The notes: generated by a model not told the origin, from the letters alone. A stretch of 64,000 nucleotides of DNA from DASZTV01 sp035548055 (GCA_035548055.1 DASZTL010000078.1:16252-80251), one strand, 5' to 3'; shown: positions 1 through 8,779, numbered from the stretch's first letter. Numbers and translations are program-made.

Positions 1-262
1 GATCGATGCCACCACCAGGGAAGGCGGGCTGCCCGGCGTGGTGACGCAGGTCGTCGCTGCGCTGCAGCAGCAGCACGTCGGGACCGGATACCCCCTCGCC
101 GAAGAGCACGAGGACGGCCGCCCGGCGCAACCCCTCGACCCCCTCGGCGGGCATCGGGGAGAACGACGCGGGGTCAGCCTCGTGCACTGCCACGACGAGA
201 CGGTTGAGCCACTCCGGCGCGGCAGGGCTCCCCGGCGTCAACGCGGCGACTCCCTCAGTCAT
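1..262 (-). CDS. NUDIX hydrolase, CoA pyrophosphatase-like (partial)
   Basis: Only the N-terminal 87 codons lie in the window; the gene continues past base 1. The ATG at 262 overlaps the TGA of the preceding TlpA-like gene (ATGA), so the two are translationally coupled. Near the end of the visible part is HHAGQPAFPGGGID, the segment just before the Nudix box in the CoA-diphosphatase (NudL/NUDT8-like) branch. Family members hydrolyse CoA or related nucleotide diphosphates with Mg2+. The catalytic REXXEEXG helix falls outside the window, so activity cannot be judged here. Confidence 0.85.
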   Translation of the reverse strand, partial: MTEGVAALTPGSPAAPEWLNRLVVAVHEADPASFSPMPAEGVEGLRRAAVLVLFGEGVSGPDVLLLQRSDDLRHHAGQPAFPGGGID

Positions 263-864
263 TGGACGTGAAGGTACTTCGCGATATCGGCCCGCACCGC
301 GGCCGCATCGTCGTAAGGGCCGACGTGCACGTGCACGACGACGCCAGCCGCGTTGACGAACGCCGTCTCCGGCGGGCCCGGCGAGTGGGCCAGACCGAGC
401 AGCACCTTCTTGTCCGGGTCGACGACAGATGGGTAGCGGACGGGCGGCGTGACATGCGTCCCGAAGTCGAGCGCACTGTTGGCGTCATCGGCGGTATCGA
501 CGCCGAGGAAGCGAACCTTCGGCCGCAGTGAGTTGTAGACGGTCGACAGCGCCGCCGTCTCCCTCTGACACGGGATGCACCAAGAGCCCCAGACGTTGAT
601 CACGGTCGGGGTTCCCGCGAGTCCGGCGAGATGCACCGCCGGCCCGTTGCCGAGGCACGACAACGTGACATCAGGCAAACCGTCCGGCACCCGCGTCGCG
701 GACGACACCGGGCAGGGGTCGAGGTTTGCCTCCTTCACCAGGCGAAGGTGGGTGGGATCGCTGACGCGACCATCGCCGGCGGTCGATCCCGACGACGAGC
801 AACCAGCCACCACCAGCACCGCCGCGACCGCGGCCGCGAGACAGAACCGACGCGGCACTCTCAT
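259..864 (-). CDS. TlpA-like thioredoxin-fold lipoprotein
   Basis: A 201-aa lipoprotein. The N-terminus has a hydrophobic signal ending in the lipobox VVAGC (lipidated Cys22), so it should be anchored on the outer face of the membrane. The thioredoxin fold carries the redox pair WGSWCIPC (Cys96 and Cys99), as in TlpA/ResA/DsbE-type disulfide reductases. The ATG overlaps the stop of nth by one base, and its own stop overlaps the NUDIX start, so nth-tlpA-nudix reads as one operon. Likely role: extracytoplasmic thiol-disulfide exchange. The partner is not evident from context. Confidence 0.9.
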   Translation of the reverse strand: MRVPRRFCLAAAVAAVLVVAGCSSSGSTAGDGRVSDPTHLRLVKEANLDPCPVSSATRVPDGLPDVTLSCLGNGPAVHLAGLAGTPTVINVWGSWCIPCQRETAALSTVYNSLRPKVRFLGVDTADDANSALDFGTHVTPPVRYPSVVDPDKKVLLGLAHSPGPPETAFVNAAGVVVHVHVGPYDDAAAVRADIAKYLHVQ

Positions 865-1580
865 CACACAGGGCCCGCCATCTGCGAGGCCGGTCTCAGC
901 AGCTTCTCCGCCACTGCGGGGTCCGTCGGACCCTCGCCGTACGACGGGCAGAGCTTGGCCAGCGGACAGGCACCGCAGGCCGGACGTCGGGCATGGCAGG
1001 CCCGGCGGCCGTGCCAGATCATCCGGTGCGAAAGGCCGGTCCAGTCCTTCTTGTCGAACAGGGCGCCAACCTCGTGCTCGACCTTCACCGGGTCGTCGAG
1101 CGTGGTCCAGCCGAACCGCCGCGCGAGCCGGCCGAAGTGGGTGTCGACCGTGATGCCGGGCACCCCGAACGCGTTGCCGAGGACGACGTTCGCGGTCTTG
1201 CGACCGACGCCGGGCAGCCTGACCAGCTCCTCGAGCTTGGCGGGGACCTCGCCGTCGTACCCCTCCGCCAGAGCTTGGCCGAGCTTCATCAGGCTGTCGG
1301 TCTTCGCCCGGAAGAATCCGGTCGACTTGATCATCGTCTCCATCTCGACCCGGTCCGCCGCCGCGTAGTCGGCAGCGGTGGGGTACTTCCGGAAAAGTGC
1401 CGGGGTGACCGAGTTGACCATCTTGTCCGTGCACTGCGCCGAGAGGACGGTCGCGACGAGCAACTGCAGCGGGGAGGCGAAGTCGAGCTCGCAGTGAGCG
1501 TCCGGATAGGTCTGCTGCAGGATCCGGTCCATCCGCCGCGCCCGGCGGACCAGCCCGGTGCGGGTCTCGGGCTGCGGCAT
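864..1580 (-). CDS. nth: endonuclease III
   Basis: A 238-aa base-excision repair DNA glycosylase/AP lyase acting on oxidised pyrimidines. The helix-hairpin-helix LPGVGRKTA holds the catalytic Lys128, and VDTH supplies the catalytic Asp146. The C-terminal [4Fe-4S] ligands are Cys195, Cys202, Cys205 and Cys211 (C-x6-C-x2-C-x5-C). Length and motif order are normal for the family. The start ATG has no clear Shine-Dalgarno; a TACGCT box lies seven bases upstream, suggesting a leaderless transcript that continues into the TlpA-like lipoprotein. Confidence 0.97.
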   Translation of the reverse strand: MPQPETRTGLVRRARRMDRILQQTYPDAHCELDFASPLQLLVATVLSAQCTDKMVNSVTPALFRKYPTAADYAAADRVEMETMIKSTGFFRAKTDSLMKLGQALAEGYDGEVPAKLEELVRLPGVGRKTANVVLGNAFGVPGITVDTHFGRLARRFGWTTLDDPVKVEHEVGALFDKKDWTGLSHRMIWHGRRACHARRPACGACPLAKLCPSYGEGPTDPAVAEKLLRPASQMAGPV

Positions 1581-1587
1581 GTGATCG

Positions 1588-1593
1588 AGCGTA
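1588..1593 (-). promoter_or_regulatory. putative -10 box of nth (leaderless)
   Basis: On the minus strand TACGCT is followed by seven bases and then the nth ATG. This fits the actinobacterial TANNNT -10 with transcription starting at or next to the start codon. No good -35 was identified. Confidence 0.45.
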
Positions 1594-1740
1594 AGGCCGC
1601 GACCGCTCGGGGCCGTTCGGAGGAGCCCGGCTACGCCGTCGAACCCGACGCCTAGGCCGTAGGAGTGACGTGACCTTCCCCACGCTCAACCTTTCCCGAG
1701 ATCAGGCCGACTCCATGTAGGAGACGCGGAGAGTGAGGAA

Positions 1741-2265
1741 ATGCCGAATCGGCCCACGGCGGATCGTCAGACGCCACCGGAACGCGACCCGCAGTTCGCC
1801 CACCTGACCTTGGGCGGGCTCCGGGAGTACCGCAGCACCCTGACTCACGAAGAGAGCCGGGTGTCGTACTGGCGTCGGATCATCCAGGCCCGGCTCGACC
1901 TCGTCCGCGCCGCCGTCGAAGGCGGCACCGCCGGCGTGGAGGACCTCCGCAACGTCTTCGCCGAACGCCGCGGCGTCACCAAACGCACCGCGGCGCTGTC
2001 GATCCTGCCAATCGACGACATGCCGCCACTGCCCGACCTCGCCACGCTGTGGTCGCGCGAGCCCGACTCGAACGACGTCAACGCCACCGCCGAGCTGATG
2101 CATGAGCTGACCAAGGCGGAGACGCAGCTCTCGGCGTACCGCACCGCGGTCCATCGCCAGCTGGCCGCCGCGACGGCCGAGCTGATCGCCCGTTACCGAG
2201 AGCAGCCGGACCTGTGCCTGTCCGCCCTGCCGTCGTCGCGCGCCGTCGGCAGCATCACCGTCTGA
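1741..2265 (+). CDS. rsiG: RsiG-like c-di-GMP-binding anti-sigma factor
   Basis: A 174-aa, mostly helical protein predicted to form a two-helix antiparallel coiled coil. Helix 1 carries the complete RsiG signature E(X)3S(X)2R(X)3Q(X)3D at E38, S42, R45, Q49 and D53. Helix 2 repeats the register with E127, S131 and R134, but the last two positions are H138 and A142. In Streptomyces, RsiG holds the sporulation sigma factor WhiG only when loaded with c-di-GMP. The family assignment rests on the motif. The cognate sigma factor is not in the window, and the half-decayed second motif suggests altered c-di-GMP stoichiometry. The ATG has a GAGTGAGGA ribosome site. It is transcribed divergently from nth. 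Confidence 0.75.
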   Translation: MPNRPTADRQTPPERDPQFAHLTLGGLREYRSTLTHEESRVSYWRRIIQARLDLVRAAVEGGTAGVEDLRNVFAERRGVTKRTAALSILPIDDMPPLPDLATLWSREPDSNDVNATAELMHELTKAETQLSAYRTAVHRQLAAATAELIARYREQPDLCLSALPSSRAVGSITV

Positions 2266-2308
2266 AATCGCACAGCAGCACTGCTCGGATCTAAGGCACA
2301 CTTCTGGC

Positions 2309-2983
2309 GTGGAAGGCGCACTGGCATCAGCCCCGCTGTTCGCGGCGCTCGACGCCGAATCCGCGGACTCCCTCGAGAGGGTCCTGACCTCACGCACCGT
2401 CAGCCGCGGCCACGTCGTCTTCAAGGAGGGTGACCCGGGCGACCGGTTGTTCATCGTGCTCGAGGGCAAGATCAAGATCTATCGCGCTGCGGCCGACGGG
2501 CGCGAGAACCTGATCGCCGTTCTCGGTGCGGGCGAGATGTTCGGCGAGCTGTCGTTGTTCGACCCCGGACCGCGTACGGCGAGCGTGTCCGCGGTGACTG
2601 ACGCGACCCTGGCGTCACTCGACCATGACGACCTGCGCCCGCTCCTGCTGGGCCGACCCGGGCTCGGCGTCGAGCTGCTGCGCGCACTCGCGCAACGGCT
2701 TCGGCGCACCAATGATGCGATGGCCGATCTCGTCTTCACCGACGTACCCGGTCGGGTCGCGAAGGCGCTGCTCGACCTCGCGAACAAGTTCGGCGTCGCC
2801 GAGGCCGAGGGGAAGCGGGTTCGTCACGATCTCACCCAGGAAGAGCTGGCGCAGCTCGTCGGGGCCAGCCGAGAGACGGTGAACAAGGCGTTGTCCGAGT
2901 TCGCCCACCGTGGGTGGCTGCGCATCGAGGGGCGCAGTGTGCTGCTGCTCGACGAGGAGCGACTGATCCGCCGGGCCCGCTGA
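2309..2983 (+). CDS. crp: Crp/Fnr-family transcriptional regulator
   Basis: A 224-aa two-domain regulator. The N-terminal cyclic-nucleotide-binding domain (about residues 10-125) has the phosphate-binding cassette FGELSLFDPGPRTASV. The C-terminal Crp winged helix (about 150-215) has the recognition region LTQEELAQLVGASRETVNKA. There is no Fe-S cysteine cluster, so it belongs to the Crp rather than the Fnr branch. The start is GTG at 2309. It converges, with only four bases between stop codons, on a cyclase-containing regulator, so signal maker and reader may be functionally linked; that link is inference. Confidence 0.93.
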   Translation: MEGALASAPLFAALDAESADSLERVLTSRTVSRGHVVFKEGDPGDRLFIVLEGKIKIYRAAADGRENLIAVLGAGEMFGELSLFDPGPRTASVSAVTDATLASLDHDDLRPLLLGRPGLGVELLRALAQRLRRTNDAMADLVFTDVPGRVAKALLDLANKFGVAEAEGKRVRHDLTQEELAQLVGASRETVNKALSEFAHRGWLRIEGRSVLLLDEERLIRRAR

Positions 2984-2987
2984 CCTC

Positions 2988-5900
2988 TTACTTGGAGGTA
3001 AGCGCGGCCAACGCCTTTTGTGACGCAGCGAGCTCGCCGCGCATCTCGGTTGCACCCGACAGCGCGATCGCCTGTCGTACCGCGAAGCGCGCCGCCGGAA
3101 GGTCCCCGACCGCGAGCAGGCAGTTGCTGAGCACGCGCAGCGCGACCACCCGCGAGCGCACGTCCTGCGCCGGCTGAGCCAGCGCCTCGTGCGCGACGCG
3201 CAGCGCCTCGGCGATCTCGCCGAGCTCGAGCAACCCGCCGGCCAGATGGGCAAGCGCCTGTCGACGCGGGAACGCCAGCGATGCGTCGCTGACGACCTGC
3301 GCCTCCCGCAGCAGCTCTACTGCCTCCGTCGTCTCGCCACGCGCTCGCAACGCCTGCGCGAGCAACACCCGAAGGCTGACGAGGGCACCCGGCCGCAGAT
3401 CGAGACCTTGAGAGCGTGACAGCGCCTCTCGCGCCGCCGCTTCCGCTGCGGATGCGTCACCGAGGTCGAGCCGGCAGTACCCGATGTTCACGGTGGCGAG
3501 CGCGGCAGGCAACGGATGACGCGCCTTCTCTGCGAGCTCGATTGCTTGCTCGAGCCGCCGGATCGCCTTGCGCTGGCGACCCTGCCCCCGCAACGCCGCC
3601 GCGGACGCGAGTGAGGCCATGCACTGGCCCCACGTGTCGCCCAGCGCCTCGAACTCGTCGTACGCCGCGGACGCCTCCTCGAGCGCCGCCGTGATGTAGC
3701 CGAGCTCGGCGGCGGCAAACCCGTCGATGATCATGCAGGCCGCGGTCCCCCACGCGTCACCGAGCGCGCGCCCGAGCGGCATCAGGCCCTGCGCCAGCTC
3801 TCTGGCCTCGGCCAGCCGACCCTGGAGCAGGCGCACGAAGGCCTCGGTACCGGCGCACCACGACAGGCCGTCGTCGTCGTCGAGACCCGCGAACACGTCC
3901 GCGGCAGCAGCGAGGCGCGCCTCTGCCTGTCCGTAGTCGCCGCGCGTCGTCGCGTTCCAGGCCAGGTGCTGCAACGCCCACCCGGCACCCCGCCGGTCGC
4001 CAACCCGTTCGGCAAGCGCGAGGGCCTGCTCGAACCGCTCCTCCGCGGCGGAGAGACGGCCGCCGAGGAAGTCGATCATCCCGAGCTGGCGCAGTGCCTC
4101 GCCGGTCACGCGGTCGTGACCCGAGTCGCTCGCTGCCGCGAGCGCGGTGACCAGTGCCTCTCTCGCCCGCGCCTCGTCGCCGCGCCGACGCAACAGGTCA
4201 CCTTGCACGACATAGGCCGCGGCACGGGTCCTCAGATCGGGCGAAGCCAGGGGTCCGTCGAGATCCGCCTCGGCTTCATCGAGGTGGTGCAGTGCAACTC
4301 GCGCCGCCGCCCGGCGCACGAACGACCGGGCGGTCACCGCGACCGGAAGCTGACCGTCGGCAAGCTCGAGGCCACGAGTCAACAACGCCTCGGCGCGCGA
4401 GTTGTCGTCACGCGCAAGCGCCGACTCTCCCAGCCGATCGAGCGCACCGAACCCGATCTCGCGCGCCGCCCATGCCGGATCGCCGGGTGGCAGGTTCATC
4501 TCCGTCGCCAGCAGGATGGCCTGCTCCGACTGGGCGGCAACGAAGGCGTCCGTGTCGACCGGCGACCACTGCAGCCCGTCGATGGCCCATCGTGCAACCG
4601 TCGCGTGCCGGCGCGCCCGCTCTCCTTTGGGAATGCCCGCGTAGGCGACGTCGCGGGCGAGGGCGTGGGTGAACACGTAGTGCGGGACGGCCTCTGCGCC
4701 GTCACCGGTCGGGCGAAGCAGACCGCGCGACACCAGCTCCTCCAGTGCCGGCCCAAGCTGCTGCGCGACGGCCTCGCCGGTGGGCCACAGCGCATGCAAC
4801 ATCTCGAAGGAGAAGCGATTGCCGATCACCGACACATCGCGAACCAGTGATCGCGCCATCGGTGACAGCCCGTCGATTCGAGCGGCCAGCACCGCCTGCA
4901 CGCCGGCCGGAAGCACCTCCCGGGGGAGCTCCCCATCAAGATGCCAGCCGTCGCCATCGCGGCGCAGCAGGCCACGGTCCACGAGCAGATGCAGGAGCTC
5001 GGCGAGGAAGAACGGGTTGCCCTGCGCACGACCGAGCAACAGCTCGCGAGAGTCCTGATCCAGCTCTGCGCCGTCGAGATAGGCCCGCAGCAGGCGTTCG
5101 CTGGCGGGTTCGTCGAGCGGCACCAGCGGAAGCAGCTCGATGTCGGGCATGTCTTCCCACCACGTCGTCGTGACCAGATCGGGACGACCGACCGCCACGA
5201 ACATCACGGGACCCTCGACGTCCTTGGACAGCCGCGCCAGCGCGTCGAGCAGGTCACCAGTCGCCCACTGCGCGTCGTCGACGACGAGGACGAGTGGCCC
5301 TTCGGCGACGAGCGCGGTGAGTACCGCCGCGACGGCTTCGAGCATCGGGTCGCGGGACAGGTCGACGGCACCCGGGGCAGTCGAGTCCCTCGGACCGATC
5401 GGCGCCCACTCGACAAGCCCCAGCAAGGCAAGCAGACGGTCGATGGTGGGTGCGCCGATGGGCCGGCCCACCCCTGACAGGCGGGTGATGGTCTTCCGCA
5501 CACGCGCGATGGCCGCGTCGACGTCGTCGTCCTCAGTGATCCCGAACGCGGTGCGCATCCAGTCGGCGAGCGGGGAGAGCTCCCGGCTCTCGCCGTACGG
5601 CGCGCATCTCCCCCACAGCACGCGCACCCCGGGTAGCTCGCCGGCGAACTCGGCCAGCTCCATGGCGAGACGCGTCTTGCCGACGCCCGCGTCGCCCGTC
5701 ACGACGACGGAGGCCGCTCGGCCACGTTCTACGACATCGAGCACCCGGCCGACGAGGCGGCCGTACTCAGCGTCACGCCCGATGAACGGGGCCTCCTCGC
5801 CGAGGCCAATCCGCGGGGCACCCGGCGGCCGGAGCCCGACGAGCTCATAGGCCGGGACCGGTTCGCGCTTGCCCTTCAGGCGCAGCGGCGGCAGCGACCG

Positions 5901-6491
5901 CCACGAGGCGATGGACATCGTCGCGACCGCGGTCGACCGGCCGGCGAACACCGCGCCGATACCGGCAGCGTCCGAAAGCCGGGATGCCGTGTTCACCGTG
6001 TCGCCCACGACGGTGTAGGACAGCGATGCCTGAACACCGGCCAGCACCTCACCGGTGTTCAGCCCGACTCGAAGACCCATCCGGCGGCCGCCGCCGGACT
6101 CCTCCTCCATCACCCGACGCACCGCCGCTTGCATCTCGGCGGCGGCACGCACGGCGCGTTCCGTGTCGTCCTCGTGCGCGGTCGGAGCGCCGAACACCGC
6201 CATGATCCCGTCGCCGGTCAGCTTGTCGATGGTGCCACCGTGATCGGTGACGGAGCGGCCGAGCACGGCGAGCACGTGGTCGGTCACGACGCCGACGCGC
6301 TCCGGGTCCACACCCTCCGCCCACGCCGTGAAGTCGGAGAGGTCGCCGAAGAGAACGGTGACGATGCGACGTTCGGCGGTGGTCTCGGCGGTCAGCTCGG
6401 AGGTGTCGAGCAGCGCCCCGCAGGCATAACAGAACCGGGCTGAGGCAATGGTCGGCGTCCCGCAGACCGGGCAGGTGAGCGGAGCGGTCAC
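2988..6491 (-). CDS. class III adenylate cyclase / AAA ATPase / TPR regulator
   Basis: A 1167-aa multidomain protein. Order: zinc ribbon (Cys7, 10, 21, 24); class III cyclase domain (about 40-195); P-loop ATPase of the STAND/LuxR-like type with Walker A GDAGVGKT (266-273) and Walker B LVLVVDDAQW; then a long helical TPR-rich C-terminal half. The cyclase keeps a full catalytic set: metal Asp50 and Asp94, substrate-selecting Lys90 and Asp164, transition-state Asn167 and Arg171, so ATP-to-cAMP activity is plausible. The start was set at GTG 6491 because GAGGA lies six bases upstream and the zinc ribbon begins there. It lies 10 bases after the MBL stop, at the end of the DUF4177-RidA-NUDIX-MBL run. 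Confidence 0.9.
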   Translation of the reverse strand: MTAPLTCPVCGTPTIASARFCYACGALLDTSELTAETTAERRIVTVLFGDLSDFTAWAEGVDPERVGVVTDHVLAVLGRSVTDHGGTIDKLTGDGIMAVFGAPTAHEDDTERAVRAAAEMQAAVRRVMEEESGGGRRMGLRVGLNTGEVLAGVQASLSYTVVGDTVNTASRLSDAAGIGAVFAGRSTAVATMSIASWRSLPPLRLKGKREPVPAYELVGLRPPGAPRIGLGEEAPFIGRDAEYGRLVGRVLDVVERGRAASVVVTGDAGVGKTRLAMELAEFAGELPGVRVLWGRCAPYGESRELSPLADWMRTAFGITEDDDVDAAIARVRKTITRLSGVGRPIGAPTIDRLLALLGLVEWAPIGPRDSTAPGAVDLSRDPMLEAVAAVLTALVAEGPLVLVVDDAQWATGDLLDALARLSKDVEGPVMFVAVGRPDLVTTTWWEDMPDIELLPLVPLDEPASERLLRAYLDGAELDQDSRELLLGRAQGNPFFLAELLHLLVDRGLLRRDGDGWHLDGELPREVLPAGVQAVLAARIDGLSPMARSLVRDVSVIGNRFSFEMLHALWPTGEAVAQQLGPALEELVSRGLLRPTGDGAEAVPHYVFTHALARDVAYAGIPKGERARRHATVARWAIDGLQWSPVDTDAFVAAQSEQAILLATEMNLPPGDPAWAAREIGFGALDRLGESALARDDNSRAEALLTRGLELADGQLPVAVTARSFVRRAAARVALHHLDEAEADLDGPLASPDLRTRAAAYVVQGDLLRRRGDEARAREALVTALAAASDSGHDRVTGEALRQLGMIDFLGGRLSAAEERFEQALALAERVGDRRGAGWALQHLAWNATTRGDYGQAEARLAAAADVFAGLDDDDGLSWCAGTEAFVRLLQGRLAEARELAQGLMPLGRALGDAWGTAACMIIDGFAAAELGYITAALEEASAAYDEFEALGDTWGQCMASLASAAALRGQGRQRKAIRRLEQAIELAEKARHPLPAALATVNIGYCRLDLGDASAAEAAAREALSRSQGLDLRPGALVSLRVLLAQALRARGETTEAVELLREAQVVSDASLAFPRRQALAHLAGGLLELGEIAEALRVAHEALAQPAQDVRSRVVALRVLSNCLLAVGDLPAARFAVRQAIALSGATEMRGELAASQKALAALTSK

Positions 6492-6501
6492 GATGCGATC
6501 C

Positions 6502-7275
6502 TCAGCCGCGCTCGCGCAGGTAGTCGAGCTGCGCGCGTACTGACAGAAGTGCGTAGGGCCACAGCGACTCATCAACGTCGGCGTAGACGCGGCGTACGAC
6601 GGCGTCTTCGTCCTCGTCTCCTGCCGCGAGCGCGGCCCGAACCTGGTCGAGGCGCTCCGCGCGGTGCGCGATGTAGTACTCCATGACCTCGAGCGGATGC
6701 TCCACCACCGGGCCATGCCCGGGCAGGATCAGGTCGATGTCACCAGCTGCGATGTCCCGCAGGCGCCGCATCGACTCGAGGTAGTCGCCCAGCACGCCGT
6801 CGGGATGGGAGATGACGGCGGTGCCGCGGCCAAGCACCGAGTCGCCGGTGATCAACGCCCGATCTGACTCGAGGACGAGGCTGACCGAGTCGCTGGAGTG
6901 TCCCGGTGTGAGAACGGTCAGCCAGTCGAGGCCGGCAACCTTCGTCCGGCCCGGGCGGTCGGGGATCGGGTCCACGTCGATGCAGAGCTCGGGGTCCCGA
7001 GCGATCACCGGCGCGCCGGTCCGCTCGTGCAGCTCCGGTGCGCACTCGCTGTGGTCGAAGTGACCGTGGGTGAGGACAATCGCCGCAATCTCGCCAAGCG
7101 CCGCGACCTCGTCGATGTGCCCGTTCTCGACCGGCCCCGGGTCAACGACCACCGCGCCGCCGTCGCCGCCTGGCGCCCGCAGCACCCATGTGTTGGTGCC
7201 GTCCAACGTCATCGGCCCGGGGTTCGGTGCAAGCAGTCGCGACACGCTCGCCGTAACGGCTTCGAGCTTCGTCAC
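6502..7275 (-). CDS. MBL-fold metallo-hydrolase (LACTB2-like)
   Basis: A 257-aa metallo-beta-lactamase-fold protein with the metal motif THGHFDHSE, a second-sphere LTPGHSSDS, GDSVLG and ILPGHGP, in family order. The N-terminal NPGPMTLDGTNTWVL is typical of the LACTB2/glyoxalase II-like branch common in actinobacteria, whose substrates range from thioesters to RNA; the substrate here is not known. The GTG start overlaps the TGA of the upstream NUDIX gene (GTGA), so the two are coupled. Confidence 0.88.
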   Translation of the reverse strand: MTKLEAVTASVSRLLAPNPGPMTLDGTNTWVLRAPGGDGGAVVVDPGPVENGHIDEVAALGEIAAIVLTHGHFDHSECAPELHERTGAPVIARDPELCIDVDPIPDRPGRTKVAGLDWLTVLTPGHSSDSVSLVLESDRALITGDSVLGRGTAVISHPDGVLGDYLESMRRLRDIAAGDIDLILPGHGPVVEHPLEVMEYYIAHRAERLDQVRAALAAGDEDEDAVVRRVYADVDESLWPYALLSVRAQLDYLRERG

Positions 7276-8132
7276 CTGGCGGGCTCGTGCGGGTAGCCCG
7301 GCTCGTGCGGCAGCAGGAACTTCAGCTGGTCGTTCTCGTCGAAGAGGAGCTTCGGCAGGATGCGTGTGACGGTGCGGCCCCCTGCCGCCTCGAGCACGTC
7401 CGCGACGGATCCGAACTCCGCCAGATCGCGCAGCGAAGTGAGCGTCGGGGGCATCAGCATCATCTCGCCGCGCTCGTTGCCCTCCAGCGCCGCTTGCGGG
7501 CGCATCCAGGCGACCCGATCGGCCTCGCCGCCCACGTCTCGGGTGCGCTGCCCCTCGGGCAGGGCCGCCACGAAGAACCTGGTGTCGAAGCGACGGGACT
7601 CGACCTCGGGGGTGAGCCAGTGGGTCCAGGGCTGCAGCAGATCGGCGCGCACGACCAGACCGCGCCGCCCCATCAGCTCCGCCAACGAGAGCGAGCGGTC
7701 GATCAGTGCCAGCCGGTCGGCCTCCCAGTCGTCGCCGCTGGTGTCCGCGACGACCGTCGTACCGTCCGCGCCGGCGAGTAGGACCCCCGACTCCTCGAAT
7801 GTCTCTCGCACCGCGGCGCACACCAGCGCGCGCGCCAGCCGCTGGTCGCTGGAGAGGTCGGTCGCCCACGCGGCGAACGAGCGACCAACCCACGCCTCGT
7901 CCGGCAGGTCCTCGTCACGCAGGTCGACCGATCCGCCGGGAAAGACGAACGCGCCTGCGGCGAATGCCATCGACGCCGCGCGCCGCAGCAGGTAGACCTC
8001 AGGTCCGTCACTGCCGTCGCGAAGCATGATCACGGTCGCGGCGTGCCGCGGCTCCACCGGCTGGACCTCACCGGCGTTGAGCTTGCGCAACGTGTCGACC
8101 AACCCGGCGAACATCTCCGATGCCTCGGCCAT
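7272..8132 (-). CDS. NUDIX hydrolase with an interrupted Nudix box
   Basis: A 286-aa protein with the two halves of a Nudix box, FPGGSVD and then AAVRETFEESGVLL, separated by about 35 extra residues. Such an insertion is known from the NUDT19/NUDT7-like CoA-diphosphatase group, so hydrolysis of a CoA-type or large nucleotide diphosphate is the likeliest role. The gene sits between RidA (five bases upstream) and an MBL-fold enzyme (overlapping), a conserved actinobacterial grouping. Confidence 0.87.
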   Translation of the reverse strand: MAEASEMFAGLVDTLRKLNAGEVQPVEPRHAATVIMLRDGSDGPEVYLLRRAASMAFAAGAFVFPGGSVDLRDEDLPDEAWVGRSFAAWATDLSSDQRLARALVCAAVRETFEESGVLLAGADGTTVVADTSGDDWEADRLALIDRSLSLAELMGRRGLVVRADLLQPWTHWLTPEVESRRFDTRFFVAALPEGQRTRDVGGEADRVAWMRPQAALEGNERGEMMLMPPTLTSLRDLAEFGSVADVLEAAGGRTVTRILPKLLFDENDQLKFLLPHEPGYPHEPAR

Positions 8133-8137
8133 GACCG

Positions 8138-8602
8138 CTACCCCCGTACCTTCGCCACGAGCTCGACCTCGACCGGAACGTCGAGCGGAAGAACCGAAAC
8201 TCCGACCGCACTGCGAGCGTGCCGGCCGGCTTCCCCGAACACCGCGACGAGCAGCTCGCTCGCGCCGTTCACGACGGCGGGCTGCCCTGAGAAGGAAGGG
8301 GCACTGGCGACGAAACCGACAACCTTCACGATCCGCTCGACCTGGTCCAGGTCGCCGATCTCCGCCTTCAGCGCCGCGATCGCGTTGAGCGCGCAGACCC
8401 GGGCGAGGTCAGCGGCCTGCTCGGGCGTGATCTCCGCGCCGACCTTTCCGGTCGCCAGGATCTTCCCCTCGACGACCGGCACCTGACCGGAGACCCACAC
8501 GAGGTCGCCCGAATGCGCTGCGGGCACGTAGGCGGCGACCGGCGGCACCACCGGCGGCACCTCGAGCCCGAGCTCGGCGAGGCGGTCGTCGACCGCGCCC
8601 AT
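8138..8602 (-). CDS. RidA family protein (YjgF/YER057c/UK114)
   Basis: A 154-aa single-domain member of the Rid family, trimeric proteins of which the archetype deaminates reactive enamine/imine intermediates made by PLP enzymes. Seen here are the conserved VSGQVP strand, NAIAALKAEIG helix and the C-terminal PLDVPVEVELVAKV strand. This is the longer atypical subgroup, so RidA-type imine deaminase activity should not be assumed. The ATG directly follows the TAG of the small DUF4177 gene. Confidence 0.88.
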   Translation of the reverse strand: MGAVDDRLAELGLEVPPVVPPVAAYVPAAHSGDLVWVSGQVPVVEGKILATGKVGAEITPEQAADLARVCALNAIAALKAEIGDLDQVERIVKVVGFVASAPSFSGQPAVVNGASELLVAVFGEAGRHARSAVGVSVLPLDVPVEVELVAKVRG

Positions 8603-8773
8603 CTACTTCCCAGCCTCCAGCAGCGGGCGCTTGAGGTAGGCGACGACCTGATCACCGCCGCCGGGGGCGGGAACGACCTGGACGAGCTCCCAGCCGTCCG
8701 TGCCCCACTGGTCGAGGATCTGCTTGGTCGCGTGGACCAGCAATGGAACCGTCGCGTACTCCCACTTCGTCAC
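8603..8773 (-). CDS. DUF4177-type small protein
   Basis: A 56-aa protein starting at GTG 8773. It contains the DUF4177 pattern of an N-terminal KWEYATVPL strand, a central WGTDGWELVQVVP and a C-terminal YLKRP strand. Function is unknown. A TAGGCT box six bases before the GTG suggests it is the leaderless first gene of the RidA-NUDIX-MBL-cyclase run. Its position next to RidA is common in actinobacteria. Confidence 0.8.
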   Translation of the reverse strand: MTKWEYATVPLLVHATKQILDQWGTDGWELVQVVPAPGGGDQVVAYLKRPLLEAGK

Positions 8774-8779
8774 AGCCTG

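Noticed and set aside
259..1689. A 476-aa minus-strand frame covering nth and the TlpA-like gene
   Set aside because: Its first half is nth read in the wrong frame (Arg/Pro/Gly-rich). Only the part after the internal ATG 864 is the real lipoprotein.
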